In this document: positions 10,005-19,705 of the stretch, piece by piece | How the letters are laid out: every line of letters starts with the position of its first letter | Numbering within the stretch: the first letter of the stretch is position 1 | Source of the DNA: Aminobacter sp. AP02 | GTDB taxonomy: Bacteria; Pseudomonadota; Alphaproteobacteria; Rhizobiales; Rhizobiaceae | Direction: 5' to 3' | Length of the DNA: 64,000 nt | Assembly: GCF_003148805.1 (NCBI RefSeq) | Contig: NZ_QGGX01000008.1 | Location: 124,001-188,000 of the forward strand | Position numbers and translations under genes: made by a program | The notes under the pieces: model-generated | What the model was told of the DNA's origin: nothing | The model's input: only the letters and a program-made list of their open reading frames with translations | The model's database searches: none

Positions 10005-11287
10005 GCATCACGGTTTTCCAGCGCGCCCGCATCGTCGACCCCTCGCGCGGCATCGATGAGACCGGCACCGTCATCGTGGACGGCAAGAAGATCGTTGCCG
10101 CCGGAGCCGACGCCCTCAACCAGGGCATTCCTGGCGGCGCCGAAGTGATCGACTGCTCTGGCAAGGCGATCATCCCCGGCCTGATCGACGGCCGCGTCTT
10201 CATCGGCGAGCCGGGCGGCGAGCACCGCGAAACGATCGCCTCGGCAAGCGTGGCCGCAGCCGCCGGGGGCGTCACCTCGATCGTCATGATGCCCGACACC
10301 GACCCGGTGATCGACAATGTCGCTTTGGTGGAGTTTGTCCTTCGCACGGCCAAGGAAACTGCATCGATCAACATCTTTCCAGCCGCAGCCATCACCAAGG
10401 GCCTCGATGGCCACGAGATGACCGAGTTCGGCCTGCTGCGCGAAGCAGGCGCGGTCGCCTTCACCGACGGCCGCCACACCATCGCCAACTCGATGGTGAT
10501 GCGTCGCGCGCTGACCTATGCGCGCGATTTCGGGGCGGTCATCGCGCATGAGACCCAAGACGCCGACCTCGCCTCGTCAGGCGTCATGAACGAAGGCCTC
10601 TATGCCAGTTGGCTTGGACTGTCGGGCATTCCGCGCGAAGCAGAGACGATCCCGCTTGAACGCGACCTGGCGCTGGCCCGCCTGACGCGCGGCAACTACC
10701 ACGCCGCCAAGATCTCGACCGCCATGGCGGCCGCCGCCGTTTCGCGCGCAAAGGCCGACGGCGCCAAGGTGACATCGGGTATTTCGATCAATAGCCTGTC
10801 GCTCAACGAAAACGATGTCGGCGAATACCGCACCTTCTTCCGCCTGGCACCGCCGCTGCGCGCCGAGGAAGACCGCATCGCCATGGTCGAGGCGCTGAAG
10901 GACGGCACGATCGACTTGATCGTTTCCTCGCACGACCCTCAGGACGTCGACACCAAGCGCCTGCCCTTCTCCGACGCGGCAGTTGGCGCGATCGGGCTGG
11001 AGACATTGTTGGCAGTGGCTTTGCGGTTGCATCACAATGATGACGTTCCGCTGCTGCGCATCATCGAAGCGCTTTCGAGCGCCCCGGCTAAACTGTTCGG
11101 TCTGCCTGGCGGCACGCTGAAGCCGGGTGCGGTAGCCGATCTCGCGCTGGTCGATCTCGGCGAACCTTGGGTGGTCCGCGAAGCCGACATTCGCTCGCGA
11201 TCCAAGAACACCTGCTTCGAAGGTGCCAGGCTGCAAGGCAAGGTCTTGAAAACCTTGGTCGCCGGACGCACAGTGTTCTCGGCCTGA
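10001..11287 (+). CDS. pyrC: Dihydroorotase-like protein with degenerate metal site (PyrC')
   Basis: 428 residues of the class I dihydroorotase fold. Key metal ligands are missing: the HxH of active enzymes (normally DMHVHLREPG) reads [10 protein letters not shown]; the later His-containing block reads [15 protein letters not shown]; and the catalytic Asp of TDHAPH reads SSHDPQD. The fold itself is intact through [10 protein letters not shown] and the C-terminal strand region. This matches non-catalytic PyrC' subunits that hold PyrB in shape. An active dihydroorotase would have to be encoded elsewhere. Overlaps pyrB by 4 bp. Often annotated simply as dihydroorotase. Confidence 0.9.
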   Translation: MSITVFQRARIVDPSRGIDETGTVIVDGKKIVAAGADALNQGIPGGAEVIDCSGKAIIPGLIDGRVFIGEPGGEHRETIASASVAAAAGGVTSIVMMPDTDPVIDNVALVEFVLRTAKETASINIFPAAAITKGLDGHEMTEFGLLREAGAVAFTDGRHTIANSMVMRRALTYARDFGAVIAHETQDADLASSGVMNEGLYASWLGLSGIPREAETIPLERDLALARLTRGNYHAAKISTAMAAAAVSRAKADGAKVTSGISINSLSLNENDVGEYRTFFRLAPPLRAEEDRIAMVEALKDGTIDLIVSSHDPQDVDTKRLPFSDAAVGAIGLETLLAVALRLHHNDDVPLLRIIEALSSAPAKLFGLPGGTLKPGAVADLALVDLGEPWVVREADIRSRSKNTCFEGARLQGKVLKTLVAGRTVFSA

Positions 11288-11315
11288 CGGGCCACGGGGG
11301 AGTAGACTTATCTTG

Positions 11316-11927
11316 ATGCCGGATGAAATTTTCCCAACGGCGCTGCATGTCCTGATTGCTGCTGCCGTTTTCGGCTATCTGTTGGGTTCAATTCCATTTG
11401 GCTTGCTGCTGACTCGCGCTGCCGGCCTCGGCGACGTGCGCAAGATCGGCTCCGGCAATATCGGCGCGACCAACGTGCTGCGCACCGGCAACAAGAAGTT
11501 GGCGGCGGCCACGCTTCTGCTCGATGCGCTCAAGGGCACCGTCGCTGTCATGGTTGCGGCCAACTGGAGCCACGACGCCGCGATCGCTGCAGGCTTTGGC
11601 GCGTTCATTGGCCATCTCTATCCGGTCTGGCTCGGCTTCAAGGGCGGCAAGGGCGTCGCCACCTATCTTGGCGTGCTGTTGGGCTTTTCCTGGATCGGTG
11701 CGCTGGTGTTCGCCATAACCTGGCTGCTGATTGCCTTCGTCAGCCGCTACTCGTCACTCGCCGCGCTGGTCGCAGCTGTTGCGGTGCCGATCGCACTTTA
11801 CATGATCGACATGCCCAAGGCCGCCGGCCTGCTCGCACTGATGAGTGTCCTTGTCTTCATCAGGCACCGCGCCAACGTTTCGCGCCTGCTTGCCGGAACC
11901 GAAACCCGGATCGGATCAAAGGGATGA
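11316..11927 (+). CDS. plsY: Acyl-phosphate:glycerol-3-phosphate acyltransferase
   Basis: About 203 residues, polytopic inner-membrane enzyme that makes lysophosphatidic acid from acyl phosphate. Conserved motifs: [23 protein letters not shown] (motif 1) and [13 protein letters not shown] (motif 2). A GGGGGAG lies upstream; the ATG at 11316 is 13 nt away and a TTG directly before it (11313) is 10 nt away, so either may be used. The gene follows pyrC' by 28 bp and its TGA overlaps the dprA ATG by 4 bp. Confidence 0.95.
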   Translation: MPDEIFPTALHVLIAAAVFGYLLGSIPFGLLLTRAAGLGDVRKIGSGNIGATNVLRTGNKKLAAATLLLDALKGTVAVMVAANWSHDAAIAAGFGAFIGHLYPVWLGFKGGKGVATYLGVLLGFSWIGALVFAITWLLIAFVSRYSSLAALVAAVAVPIALYMIDMPKAAGLLALMSVLVFIRHRANVSRLLAGTETRIGSKG

Positions 11928-13057
11928 GCCAGTCCGCCGCCGGGCCGCATCTGAGCGACCGGCAGCGGCTTCATTGGTTGCGCCTGATCCGCACGCCAAA
12001 TGTTGGCCCGGCGAGCTTTCGCGGTCTGATCGAACGCTTCGGTTCCGCCGAAAGCGCCATCGAAATGCTGCCAGAACTCATGATGGCGGGCGGCGGCAAT
12101 CGGCAGGCGCGTGTTCCTTCGGTTGCCGAGGCCGAGGCGGAAATGGAGCTGGCTCGCAAATTCGGGGCGCGTTTTGTCGCCCTTGGCGAGCACGACTATC
12201 CCCAGGCGCTCAAGCGAATAGACAATCCGCCGCCGCTGCTTGCCGTCAAAGGCAGCAGCGATGTTTTCGGCCTGCCGCCCGTGGCGATCGTCGGTGCGCG
12301 CAATGCTTCGCTTGCAGGCATCAAGATGGCGCGCTTGCTTGCCGCCGAACTCGGCCGCAATGGCTATTCCGTGATTTCGGGATTGGCGCGCGGCATCGAC
12401 ACCGCAGCGCATCAGGGCAGTCTTGCTACAGGCACGGTTGGCGTCCTGGCTGGCGGGCTCAACCGTCCCTACCCTCCCGAGAACCTCGACCTGTCCAATG
12501 AGATCGCCGAGCGCGGCGCAATCGTTTCGGAAATGCCGTTCGACTGGGAGCCCCGCGCCCAGGACTTTCCACGCCGCAACCGTGTCATTGCCGGCTTGTC
12601 CCTCGGGCTTGTGGTAGTCGAGGCGGCGCAACGTTCGGGTTCGCTGATCAGCGCACGGCTTGCCGGCGAAATGGGGCGGCTGGTCTTTGCGGTACCCGGC
12701 TCCCCACTTGATCCACGCGCCGCCGGAACCAACGGCCTGCTGAAAGAAGGCGCGACGCTGGTAACCGAGGTCGGCGATATCCTCGAAGCGCTGTCGCCGC
12801 TTGTCGGAGGCCAGCCCTATGTGCCGAGCAGCTTGGAAGAACCGCCGGACTATGCCGCAACTCCGCCGCCAGCAGATAGCGACCGGGCCCGGCTCGCCGA
12901 AGCGCTCGGCCCTGTCCCGGTTGAAATCGACGAACTGATCCGCCACACTGGACTGCACCCGGCGCAGGTTTTCATGATTCTTCTGGAACTCGACCTTGCA
13001 GGCAAGCTCGAACGCCACTCAGGCGGACGTGTTTCGCTGTTTGAGCCCGGCCTTTGA
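11924..13057 (+). CDS. dprA: DNA processing protein DprA
   Basis: 377 residues; loads RecA on incoming single-stranded DNA in transformation and is widespread even in species not known to be competent. An N-terminal SAM-like helical part (to about residue 80) is followed by the Rossmann-like fold with [45 protein letters not shown] and RNRVIAGLS. The last 60 residues look like the DprA winged-helix domain ([20 protein letters not shown]). Translationally coupled to plsY by an ATGA overlap; the final 39 bp overlap a small convergent gene. Confidence 0.95.
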   Translation: MSQSAAGPHLSDRQRLHWLRLIRTPNVGPASFRGLIERFGSAESAIEMLPELMMAGGGNRQARVPSVAEAEAEMELARKFGARFVALGEHDYPQALKRIDNPPPLLAVKGSSDVFGLPPVAIVGARNASLAGIKMARLLAAELGRNGYSVISGLARGIDTAAHQGSLATGTVGVLAGGLNRPYPPENLDLSNEIAERGAIVSEMPFDWEPRAQDFPRRNRVIAGLSLGLVVVEAAQRSGSLISARLAGEMGRLVFAVPGSPLDPRAAGTNGLLKEGATLVTEVGDILEALSPLVGGQPYVPSSLEEPPDYAATPPPADSDRARLAEALGPVPVEIDELIRHTGLHPAQVFMILLELDLAGKLERHSGGRVSLFEPGL

Positions 13058-13225
13058 CGGCCTCTCGCCGCAAGCGGCGTCGCCCGCCTCAACATAGGCC
13101 ATCTCGATCAGATACGCGAGCAAACCGCAACGTTCGGCATCTGCCATGACCCTGAGTTGCGCCAGCATCGACTGAATATAGTCGAGCGTCTCGGCTCGCC
13201 TTTGTGTTGGCGCCGGCTTGTGCAT
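13019..13225 (-). CDS. Small conserved hypothetical protein, 68 aa
   Basis: 68 residues starting MHKPAPTQRRAETLDYIQSM, a helical soluble protein with LRVMADAERCGLLAYLIEMA as its core and a basic tail. GAGGA lies about 10 nt before the ATG at 13225. I recall similar short proteins of this pattern from Mesorhizobium-type genomes, where they are annotated as hypothetical. The frame extends 39 codons further upstream without good coding character. The stop overlaps the end of dprA by 39 bp. Function unknown. Confidence 0.6.
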   Translation of the reverse strand: MHKPAPTQRRAETLDYIQSMLAQLRVMADAERCGLLAYLIEMAYVEAGDAACGERPSKAGLKQRNTSA

Positions 13226-13509
13226 CTGTGGCTTTTCCTCTGCGGCCCAGTCTTGAAGCGCGAGATTCAACACCGATGTAGACACCGAAAGCGGGTTCCA
13301 TCGGCAACCGCGCAAACGTAGCAAATCCACTAACAATTGCAATGCCGACTATAAATATACCCTGGGTTGTATTCCCTCCATCCGTTGCCGTTTTTGGCTC
13401 CATCCCCTTGACCGGACTGAAAAGCGCGGCCATGTGACGTGCGAATTGAAAAAACTTTGCCACGCGCCTTCGTCGTTGTTTTGGCGCTTCACTGGAAAAT
13501 CAGCCACAT

Positions 13510-16122
13510 ATGGACGTCGTTGTCGTCGAGTCACCGAACAAGGTGAAAAGCATCAACAAGTATCTGGGCAAGAACTACAAGGTTCTGGCCTCGTTCGGCC
13601 ACGTCCGCGATCTGCCCGCCAAGGACGGGTCGGTCAAACCGGATGACGACTTTGCCATGTCCTGGGCGGTCGACGCTGCGTCAGCAAAGCGGCTGACCGA
13701 TCTCGCGAAGGCCGTCAAGGAGGCTGACGGACTGATCCTCGCAACCGATCCGGATCGCGAAGGTGAAGCCATCGCCTGGCACGTGCTCGAGGTACTGAAG
13801 CAGAAGCGCGTACTGAAGGACAAGACGATCAAGCGCGTCGCCTTCAACTCGATCACCAAGCCGGCCGTGCTCGAAGCAATCGCCAATCCTCGAGAGCTCG
13901 ACCCCCAGCTGGTAGACGCCTATCTGGCACGGCGTGCACTCGATTATCTGGTTGGCTTTACCCTTTCCCCGGTTTTGTGGCGCAAGCTGCCGGGTGCCCG
14001 CTCGGCTGGCCGCGTGCAGTCCGTGGCGCTGCGCTTCATCTGCGACCGCGAGAACGAGATCGAGCGTTTCGTTCGTGAGGAGTACTGGCAGATTGCAGCC
14101 GTCCTCGGTACGCCGCGCGCCGAAAGTTTCGATGCGCGGCTGACTGCCTTTGACGGCAAGAAGCTGCAGAAGCTCGATATCTCCTCGCAGGCCATGGCCG
14201 ACGAGATCAAGACCATGCTGGAAGGCGCGAGCTTCACGGCCCTGTCCGTCGAAGCCAAGCCGACCAAGCGCAATCCAGGACCGCCCTTCACCACCTCGAC
14301 GCTGCAGCAGGCCGCATCCTCGCGCCTCGGCTTCTCGGCGAGCCGCACCATGCAGGTGGCGCAACGCCTCTATGAAGGCATGGAGATTGGTGGCGAGACC
14401 GCCGGTCTGATCACCTATATGCGTACCGACGGCGTGCAGATGGCGCCAGAGGCGATCGAGGCAGCACGCCAATCCATCGTCAAGGAATTCGGCGCAAAGT
14501 ACCTGCCCGAAAAGCCGCGCCAGTATACGACCAAGGCGAAGAACGCACAGGAAGCGCACGAAGCCATCCGGCCGACCGATTTCAACCGTACGCCGGCCGA
14601 GATGCGCAAGTTCCTCGATGCGGATCAGGCGCGGCTCTACGAGATGATCTGGAAGCGCGCGATCTCAAGCCAGATGCTGCCGGCCGAGATCGAGCGTACC
14701 ACGGTCGAGATCGAGGCTCGCAATGGCGCCAAGACCGCCGGACTGCGCGCTGTGGGCTCCGTCACTCGCTTCGACGGTTTCATTGCCGCCTATACCGAGC
14801 AGAAGGAGGAGGATTCCGAGGACGAGGAAAATCGCCGCCTGCCCGAGATCCGCGCCGACGAAGTGCTCAAGCGCGAGACGATCAGCGCCACGCACCACAC
14901 CACTGAGCCGCCGCCCCGTTATTCCGAGGCGAGCTTCATCAAGAAGATGGAAGAGCTCGGCATCGGCCGTCCCTCGACCTATGTCCCGACGCTGAAGACG
15001 CTCGAAGACCGTGACTATGTGAAGGTCGATAACCGCAAGCTGATCCCCCAGGCCAAGGGCCGGTTGGTGACTGCCTTCATGGAGAGTTTCTTCCGGCACT
15101 ACGTCGAGTACGATTTCACCGCCTCGCTCGAGGAAAAGCTCGACGAAGTCTCTGATGGCAAGCTCGCCTGGCGCGACGTGCTACGCGATTTCTGGAAGGA
15201 CTTCTCCGGCGCGGTCGACGAGATCAAGGAACTGCGTGTCACCAATGTGCTCGATGCGCTGAACGAAGAACTTGCACCACTGGTCTTCCCCGAACGCGAG
15301 GATGGCTCGAACCCGCGCATCTGCCCGAAATGCGGCACCGGCAACCTGTCGCTCAAGCTCGGCAAGTACGGCGCCTTCGTCGGCTGCTCGAACTATCCCG
15401 AATGCGGCTTCACCCGTCAGCTCGACGGCCCGGGCGCCAACGGCGACAATGGCGGGCTCGAGGACGGCACTAAGGTGCTGGGAACCGATCCCTACACCAA
15501 TGAAGAGATCACGTTGCGCAGCGGCCGCTTCGGCCCCTACATCCAGCGCGGTGACGGCAAGGAAGCCAAGCGCTCCAGCCTGCCCAAGGGATGGACGCCG
15601 GCATCGATCGACCATGAGAAGGCGCTCGCCTTGCTGGCGCTGCCGCGCGATGTCGGCCAGCACCCTGAATCGGGCAAGATGATCTCGGCCGGGCTTGGCC
15701 GATACGGCCCCTTCGTGCTGCACGATGGCGCCTATGCCAATCTCGAAAGCATCGAGGACGTGTTCTCGATCGGCCTTAATCGCGCGGTGACCGTGCTTGC
15801 CGAAAAGCAGGCCAAGGGCAAGGGTGGTCGCGGCGGCGGCACCCCCGCGGCGCTGAAGGATCTGGGCGAGCACCCCGCCGGCGGCGGAAACATCACCGTG
15901 CGCGACGGCAAATACGGTCCCTATGTCAATTTCGGCAAGGTCAATGCTACCTTGCCGAAGGGCAAGGACCCTGCGACCGTGACTGTGGAAGACGCACTTG
16001 CGTTGATCGCGGAAAAGGAAGCGAAAGGCGGCGGGGCCAAGAAGCCGGCCCGTAGCGCAACCAAAAAGCCGGCCAGCAGCGGAGCGAAGAAGACCGCCAG
16101 CAAGGCCAAGAAGAAGGACTGA
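13510..16122 (+). CDS. topA: DNA topoisomerase I
   Basis: 870 residues, type IA enzyme relaxing negative supercoils. Toprim domain at the start (VVVVESPNKVKSINKYLG; DPDREGEAIAWH near residue 80), active-site tyrosine Tyr303 in GLITYMRTDG, and HEAIRPTD. One four-cysteine zinc ribbon lies at about residues 605-632 (CPKCGTGN...GCSNYPEC), followed by zinc-less Topo_C repeats of the LGRYGPFV / DGKYGPYV type, and a final Lys/Ala-rich tail of about 30 residues that probably binds DNA or ribosome/RNA polymerase partners. ATG at 13510 matches the family start. rnr follows after 6 bp. Confidence 0.97.
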   Translation: MDVVVVESPNKVKSINKYLGKNYKVLASFGHVRDLPAKDGSVKPDDDFAMSWAVDAASAKRLTDLAKAVKEADGLILATDPDREGEAIAWHVLEVLKQKRVLKDKTIKRVAFNSITKPAVLEAIANPRELDPQLVDAYLARRALDYLVGFTLSPVLWRKLPGARSAGRVQSVALRFICDRENEIERFVREEYWQIAAVLGTPRAESFDARLTAFDGKKLQKLDISSQAMADEIKTMLEGASFTALSVEAKPTKRNPGPPFTTSTLQQAASSRLGFSASRTMQVAQRLYEGMEIGGETAGLITYMRTDGVQMAPEAIEAARQSIVKEFGAKYLPEKPRQYTTKAKNAQEAHEAIRPTDFNRTPAEMRKFLDADQARLYEMIWKRAISSQMLPAEIERTTVEIEARNGAKTAGLRAVGSVTRFDGFIAAYTEQKEEDSEDEENRRLPEIRADEVLKRETISATHHTTEPPPRYSEASFIKKMEELGIGRPSTYVPTLKTLEDRDYVKVDNRKLIPQAKGRLVTAFMESFFRHYVEYDFTASLEEKLDEVSDGKLAWRDVLRDFWKDFSGAVDEIKELRVTNVLDALNEELAPLVFPEREDGSNPRICPKCGTGNLSLKLGKYGAFVGCSNYPECGFTRQLDGPGANGDNGGLEDGTKVLGTDPYTNEEITLRSGRFGPYIQRGDGKEAKRSSLPKGWTPASIDHEKALALLALPRDVGQHPESGKMISAGLGRYGPFVLHDGAYANLESIEDVFSIGLNRAVTVLAEKQAKGKGGRGGGTPAALKDLGEHPAGGGNITVRDGKYGPYVNFGKVNATLPKGKDPATVTVEDALALIAEKEAKGGGAKKPARSATKKPASSGAKKTASKAKKKD

Positions 16123-16128
16123 CCGACC

Positions 16129-18444
16129 TTGGCGCGAAAGATTTCCGGACGAAACGCCGGCACCAGACGCGCCGCAAGCGACGAGGTCCGCGGCAAGGAC
16201 GTCTATCGTCCGTCGCGCGACGAGATTTTGCGCTATATCGCGGAAAATCCCGACCGCAGCGGCAAGCGCGACATCGCCAAGGCCTTCGCGCTGAAGAACG
16301 ACGATCGCATCTGGCTCAAGCACCTGCTGCGCGAGCTGCAGGACGAAGGCCTGCTCGAAAAGAGCCGCAAGCGGCTCCACCGGGTCGGCCAACTGGCGCA
16401 TGTCGCCGTGCTCGACATCTTTGGCCGCGACGCCGAAGGCACGCTTCTGGCGCGTGCCTCCGAGCAGCCTGACGGTCCGATCGTCGCGATCAAGCTTTCG
16501 CGCGGTGGCAATGGGCCGACGCCCGGCGTCGGCGATCGAGTGCTAGCGAAGACCTTCCCCATCGAGGATCACCTCGACGACAACGAGCCGTCCTACACCG
16601 CGCGGGTAATGAAGATATTCGAAAAGCGCAGCGATACCGCGCTTGGCATCTTCCGCATCCTGAAAGACGGCACGTTCCGCATTGAACCGGTCGAGCGCCG
16701 CCAGCCCGAGCTTGTCGTCGACAAGGATTTCCACAACGGTGCCAAGGAAGGCGACCTCGTCGAAGTGGTCCCCGAGCGCGCCAACCGCTACGGCCTGCAA
16801 CGCGCCAAGGTCGTCTCGGTTCTGGGGTCGCTCACCAATGAGAAGGCGGTTTCGATGATCGCCATCCATGCCCACGACATTCCGCATATCTTCCCCGCCG
16901 AAGTGCTAGCCGAAGCCGAAGCGATCAAGCCGGCACCGCTCGACGGCAAGCGCGAGGACTGGCGCGAACTGCCGCTGGTCACCATCGACCCGGCTGACGC
17001 CAAGGACCATGACGACGCGGTCTATGCCGAGCCGGATACGGACGAAAAGAACCCGGGCGGCTTCATCGTCACCGTCGCCATCGCCGACGTCGCGGCCTAT
17101 GTCCGGCCAGGCACCGCACTCGACAACGAAGCCTTGAAGCGTGGCAATTCGGTCTATTTCCCCGACCGTGTCGTGCCCATGCTACCGGAGCGCATCTCTA
17201 ACGATTTGTGTTCATTGCGCGAAGGCGTCGACCGTCCTGCACTTGCCGTGCGCATGACGTTTTCGGCCGAAGGCCAAAAGGTCAGGCACGCCTTCCATCG
17301 TATCATGATGCGGTCTTCGGCCCGCCTCGCCTACCCACAGGCGCAGGCTGCCATCGACGGCATGCCCGACGACAAGACCGGGCCCATCCTGGACACGATT
17401 CTCAAGCCGCTTTGGGCGGCATATGACGTGCTCAAGCGCGGGCGTGACAACCGCCAGCCGCTCGAACTCGACTTGCCGGAGCGCAAGATCCTGCTCAAGC
17501 CGGACGGCACGGTGGACCGCGTCATCGTTCCCGATCGCCTCGACGCCCACAAGCTGATCGAGGAGTTCATGATCCAGGCAAACGTCGCGGCGGCCGAGAC
17601 GCTGGAGAACAAGAAGCAGAGGCTAGTCTACCGCATCCATGACGGTCCCTCGCTCGCCAAGCAGGAATCGCTGCGCGAGTTCCTCCAGACCATAGGACTG
17701 TCGCTGGCGCGCGGCGCTGCCATGCGGCCTAGCCAGTTCAACGGCATCCTTGAGCGCGTGCGCGGCGGCGACAACGAGCAACTCGTCAACGAGGTGGTGC
17801 TGCGCTCGCAGAGCCAGGCCGAATACAACCCCGACAATATTGGCCATTTCGGCCTCAACCTCCGCCGCTACGCGCATTTCACCTCGCCGATCCGCCGTTA
17901 TGCCGACCTGATCGTGCATCGCGCTCTCATCGGCTCGCTTGGCCTGGGTGCCGGTGGGTTGACGGCTTCCGAGGAAGCACGGCTGGAAGAGATCGCCGGC
18001 CTGATTTCGCAGACCGAACGCCGCGCCATGGCCGCCGAGCGCGAGACTGTCGACCGGTTGGTCGCGGGCTTCCTGGCCGAACGCGTCGACGAGACGTTCG
18101 ACGCCCGCATCTCAGGCGTGGTCAAGGCGGGACTATTTGTCCAATTGCCGCAATATGGCGCGGATGGTTTCATCCCCGTGTCATCGTTGGGTGACGATTA
18201 TTACCACTTCGACGAAGCCGCCCGCGCCCTCTTCGGCGAGCGCACCGGCAAGGGCTATCAGCTTGCCGACCCCGTCGAGGTCAAGTTGGTCGAGATCGCC
18301 CCGCTGGCTGGTGCCATGCGCTTCGAAATGCTGACCGAACCGAAGCCCCTGCCCGGTTCGAAAAGGTCGTTCCACAAGACCAAGGGGCAAAGAACGCGTG
18401 CGCGTGCCTCCCAACCGCGGCGAGGACCGCGCGGCAGGAGATGA
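16129..18444 (+). CDS. rnr: Ribonuclease R
   Basis: 771 residues, processive 3'-5' exoribonuclease of the RNase II family. N-terminal winged-helix part (SGKRDIAKAFAL...), cold-shock domains, the RNB catalytic domain from about residue 275 with DPADAKDHDDAVYAE (metal-binding aspartates near residue 287), FTSPIRRYADLIVHR, and a C-terminal S1 domain (about residues 645-725) ending in a basic tail. The start is TTG at 16129 with AAGGA 11 nt upstream, overlapping the topA end. The topA-rnr order is common in alphaproteobacteria; the stop overlaps the next gene's region. Confidence 0.96.
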   Translation: MARKISGRNAGTRRAASDEVRGKDVYRPSRDEILRYIAENPDRSGKRDIAKAFALKNDDRIWLKHLLRELQDEGLLEKSRKRLHRVGQLAHVAVLDIFGRDAEGTLLARASEQPDGPIVAIKLSRGGNGPTPGVGDRVLAKTFPIEDHLDDNEPSYTARVMKIFEKRSDTALGIFRILKDGTFRIEPVERRQPELVVDKDFHNGAKEGDLVEVVPERANRYGLQRAKVVSVLGSLTNEKAVSMIAIHAHDIPHIFPAEVLAEAEAIKPAPLDGKREDWRELPLVTIDPADAKDHDDAVYAEPDTDEKNPGGFIVTVAIADVAAYVRPGTALDNEALKRGNSVYFPDRVVPMLPERISNDLCSLREGVDRPALAVRMTFSAEGQKVRHAFHRIMMRSSARLAYPQAQAAIDGMPDDKTGPILDTILKPLWAAYDVLKRGRDNRQPLELDLPERKILLKPDGTVDRVIVPDRLDAHKLIEEFMIQANVAAAETLENKKQRLVYRIHDGPSLAKQESLREFLQTIGLSLARGAAMRPSQFNGILERVRGGDNEQLVNEVVLRSQSQAEYNPDNIGHFGLNLRRYAHFTSPIRRYADLIVHRALIGSLGLGAGGLTASEEARLEEIAGLISQTERRAMAAERETVDRLVAGFLAERVDETFDARISGVVKAGLFVQLPQYGADGFIPVSSLGDDYYHFDEAARALFGERTGKGYQLADPVEVKLVEIAPLAGAMRFEMLTEPKPLPGSKRSFHKTKGQRTRARASQPRRGPRGRR

Positions 18445-18446
18445 CG

Positions 18447-18884
18447 ATGGAAGAACAGGTATTCGGCGGCGACCACCAGCAGGTCGCCCGTGAGCCGCGC
18501 CAGGTGTGGCAGGCGATGAAGCGCGGCCTGTTCTGCAAATGCCCGAATTGCGGCCAGGGCAAGCTGTTTGCGTCCTTCGTCAAGACGGTCGACAGCTGCG
18601 AGGTCTGCCACGAAGAGATCTTCCACCACCGCGCCGACGATCTGCCCGCCTATCTCGTGGTGGTCATTGTCGGCCACATCGTCGTCGGCGCCTTCATGGG
18701 TGTTGAGGCGACGAGCACGCTTGCGACCTGGCAACACCTTGCCATCTGGGTTCCCTTGACGATTGTCTCCGCCCTTGCGCTGCTGCGCCCCATCAAGGGC
18801 GCGGTGGTTGGCATGCAGTGGGCGCTGTACATGCACGGCTTCGGCGGCGAAGACGACGCGATCGAGGCGCACCCCGAGGCCTGA
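18447..18884 (+). CDS. DUF983 family zinc-ribbon membrane protein
   Basis: 145 residues from the ATG at 18447, which has AGGAG 6 nt upstream; an ATG at 18441 touches that site and is unlikely. The N-terminal half holds two CxxC pairs (CKCPNCGQGK and CEVCHEEI), a probable zinc ribbon; two hydrophobic segments follow (about 69-90 and 98-118) and the end is acidic. DUF983 proteins of this kind sit downstream of rnr in many Rhizobiales, and the overlap with the rnr stop indicates co-transcription. Function unknown. Confidence 0.85.
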   Translation: MEEQVFGGDHQQVAREPRQVWQAMKRGLFCKCPNCGQGKLFASFVKTVDSCEVCHEEIFHHRADDLPAYLVVVIVGHIVVGAFMGVEATSTLATWQHLAIWVPLTIVSALALLRPIKGAVVGMQWALYMHGFGGEDDAIEAHPEA

Positions 18885-18957
18885 ACGAGCGCTGGCGCAA
18901 TGCCTAAGGCCAAGCAAGCGCTTCCATCCACTCCGACATGCCGTTAGGACAACCGCG

Positions 18958-19698
18958 ATGGATGGCATTAGCAAAGCAGAACTCGACAGGCTCGAAGCCA
19001 GGGAGATGGCAAAAAGCGCTGCTCCCTTGCGCCCGCGCGACGCGGCAACGCTGATCCTGCTCGATCGCAAGGGTGATGACGTGCTGGTGCTGATGGGCCG
19101 GCGTCACATGAAGCATGCCTTCATGCCTGGCAAATTCGTCTTTCCAGGTGGCCGCACCGATCCTGCCGACAGCCGCATTGCGGTCGCCGACGAACTGCAT
19201 CCCGAAGAAGCCGCGAAGCTACGCGCCGGCACTGGCCGCGTCAGCGTCGCTCGGGCCCGGGCGATAGCGCTTTCGGCGATTCGCGAGACCTATGAGGAAG
19301 CTGGCCTGTTGATCGGCCAGCGCGCTGCGTTTTCGACCACCAAGGCCGATTGGCAGGGTTTTGCCGAACATGGCGTAGCCCCCGCATTGGCCTCCCTGCG
19401 CTTCATTGCGCGTGCGGTAACCCCACCGGGACGTGTTCGCCGCTTCGACACGCGCTTCTTGTCGGCCTGGCGCAGCGACGTTGCCGTCGAGTTGCCAGAC
19501 GGGGGACCGACCAACGAACTCGAAGAACTGGTCTGGCTGCCGCTGGACGATGCCATGCGGGCCGACATCCCGGCAATCACACAGTCGGTGCTCGGCGATC
19601 TCCGGCTGAGGCTTTCGGCTGATCCTGAGCTTAAGCCAGGCGGCGAAGTGCCGTTCTACCGCATGTTCAACCAACGCTTCCGCCGCGACATCCTCTAG
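18958..19698 (+). CDS. Nudix hydrolase with an insertion in the Nudix region
   Basis: 246 residues starting MDGISKAELDRLEAREM. The catalytic helix is clear as ALSAIRETYEEAGLLIG (REx2EExG). The preceding PGGRTD glycine strand is separated from it by about 35 residues rather than the usual few, a layout seen in the NUDT7/NUDT8/NUDT19-like group, some of which act on CoA derivatives. The substrate cannot be told from sequence. The gene follows DUF983 by 73 bp and precedes an MFS gene by 7 bp, so Nudix and MFS are probably one transcript. Confidence 0.85.
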   Translation: MDGISKAELDRLEAREMAKSAAPLRPRDAATLILLDRKGDDVLVLMGRRHMKHAFMPGKFVFPGGRTDPADSRIAVADELHPEEAAKLRAGTGRVSVARARAIALSAIRETYEEAGLLIGQRAAFSTTKADWQGFAEHGVAPALASLRFIARAVTPPGRVRRFDTRFLSAWRSDVAVELPDGGPTNELEELVWLPLDDAMRADIPAITQSVLGDLRLRLSADPELKPGGEVPFYRMFNQRFRRDIL

Positions 19699-19705
19699 GC
19701 TTTGC

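Noticed and set aside
11798-13018. 406-codon minus-strand frame opposite plsY and dprA
   Set aside because: Both plus-strand genes are recognised with full motifs and coupled by ATGA. The antisense frame shows no family pattern.
15181-16401. 406-codon minus-strand frame opposite topA and rnr
   Set aside because: It lies opposite conserved catalytic and zinc-ribbon domains and has no recognisable domain of its own.
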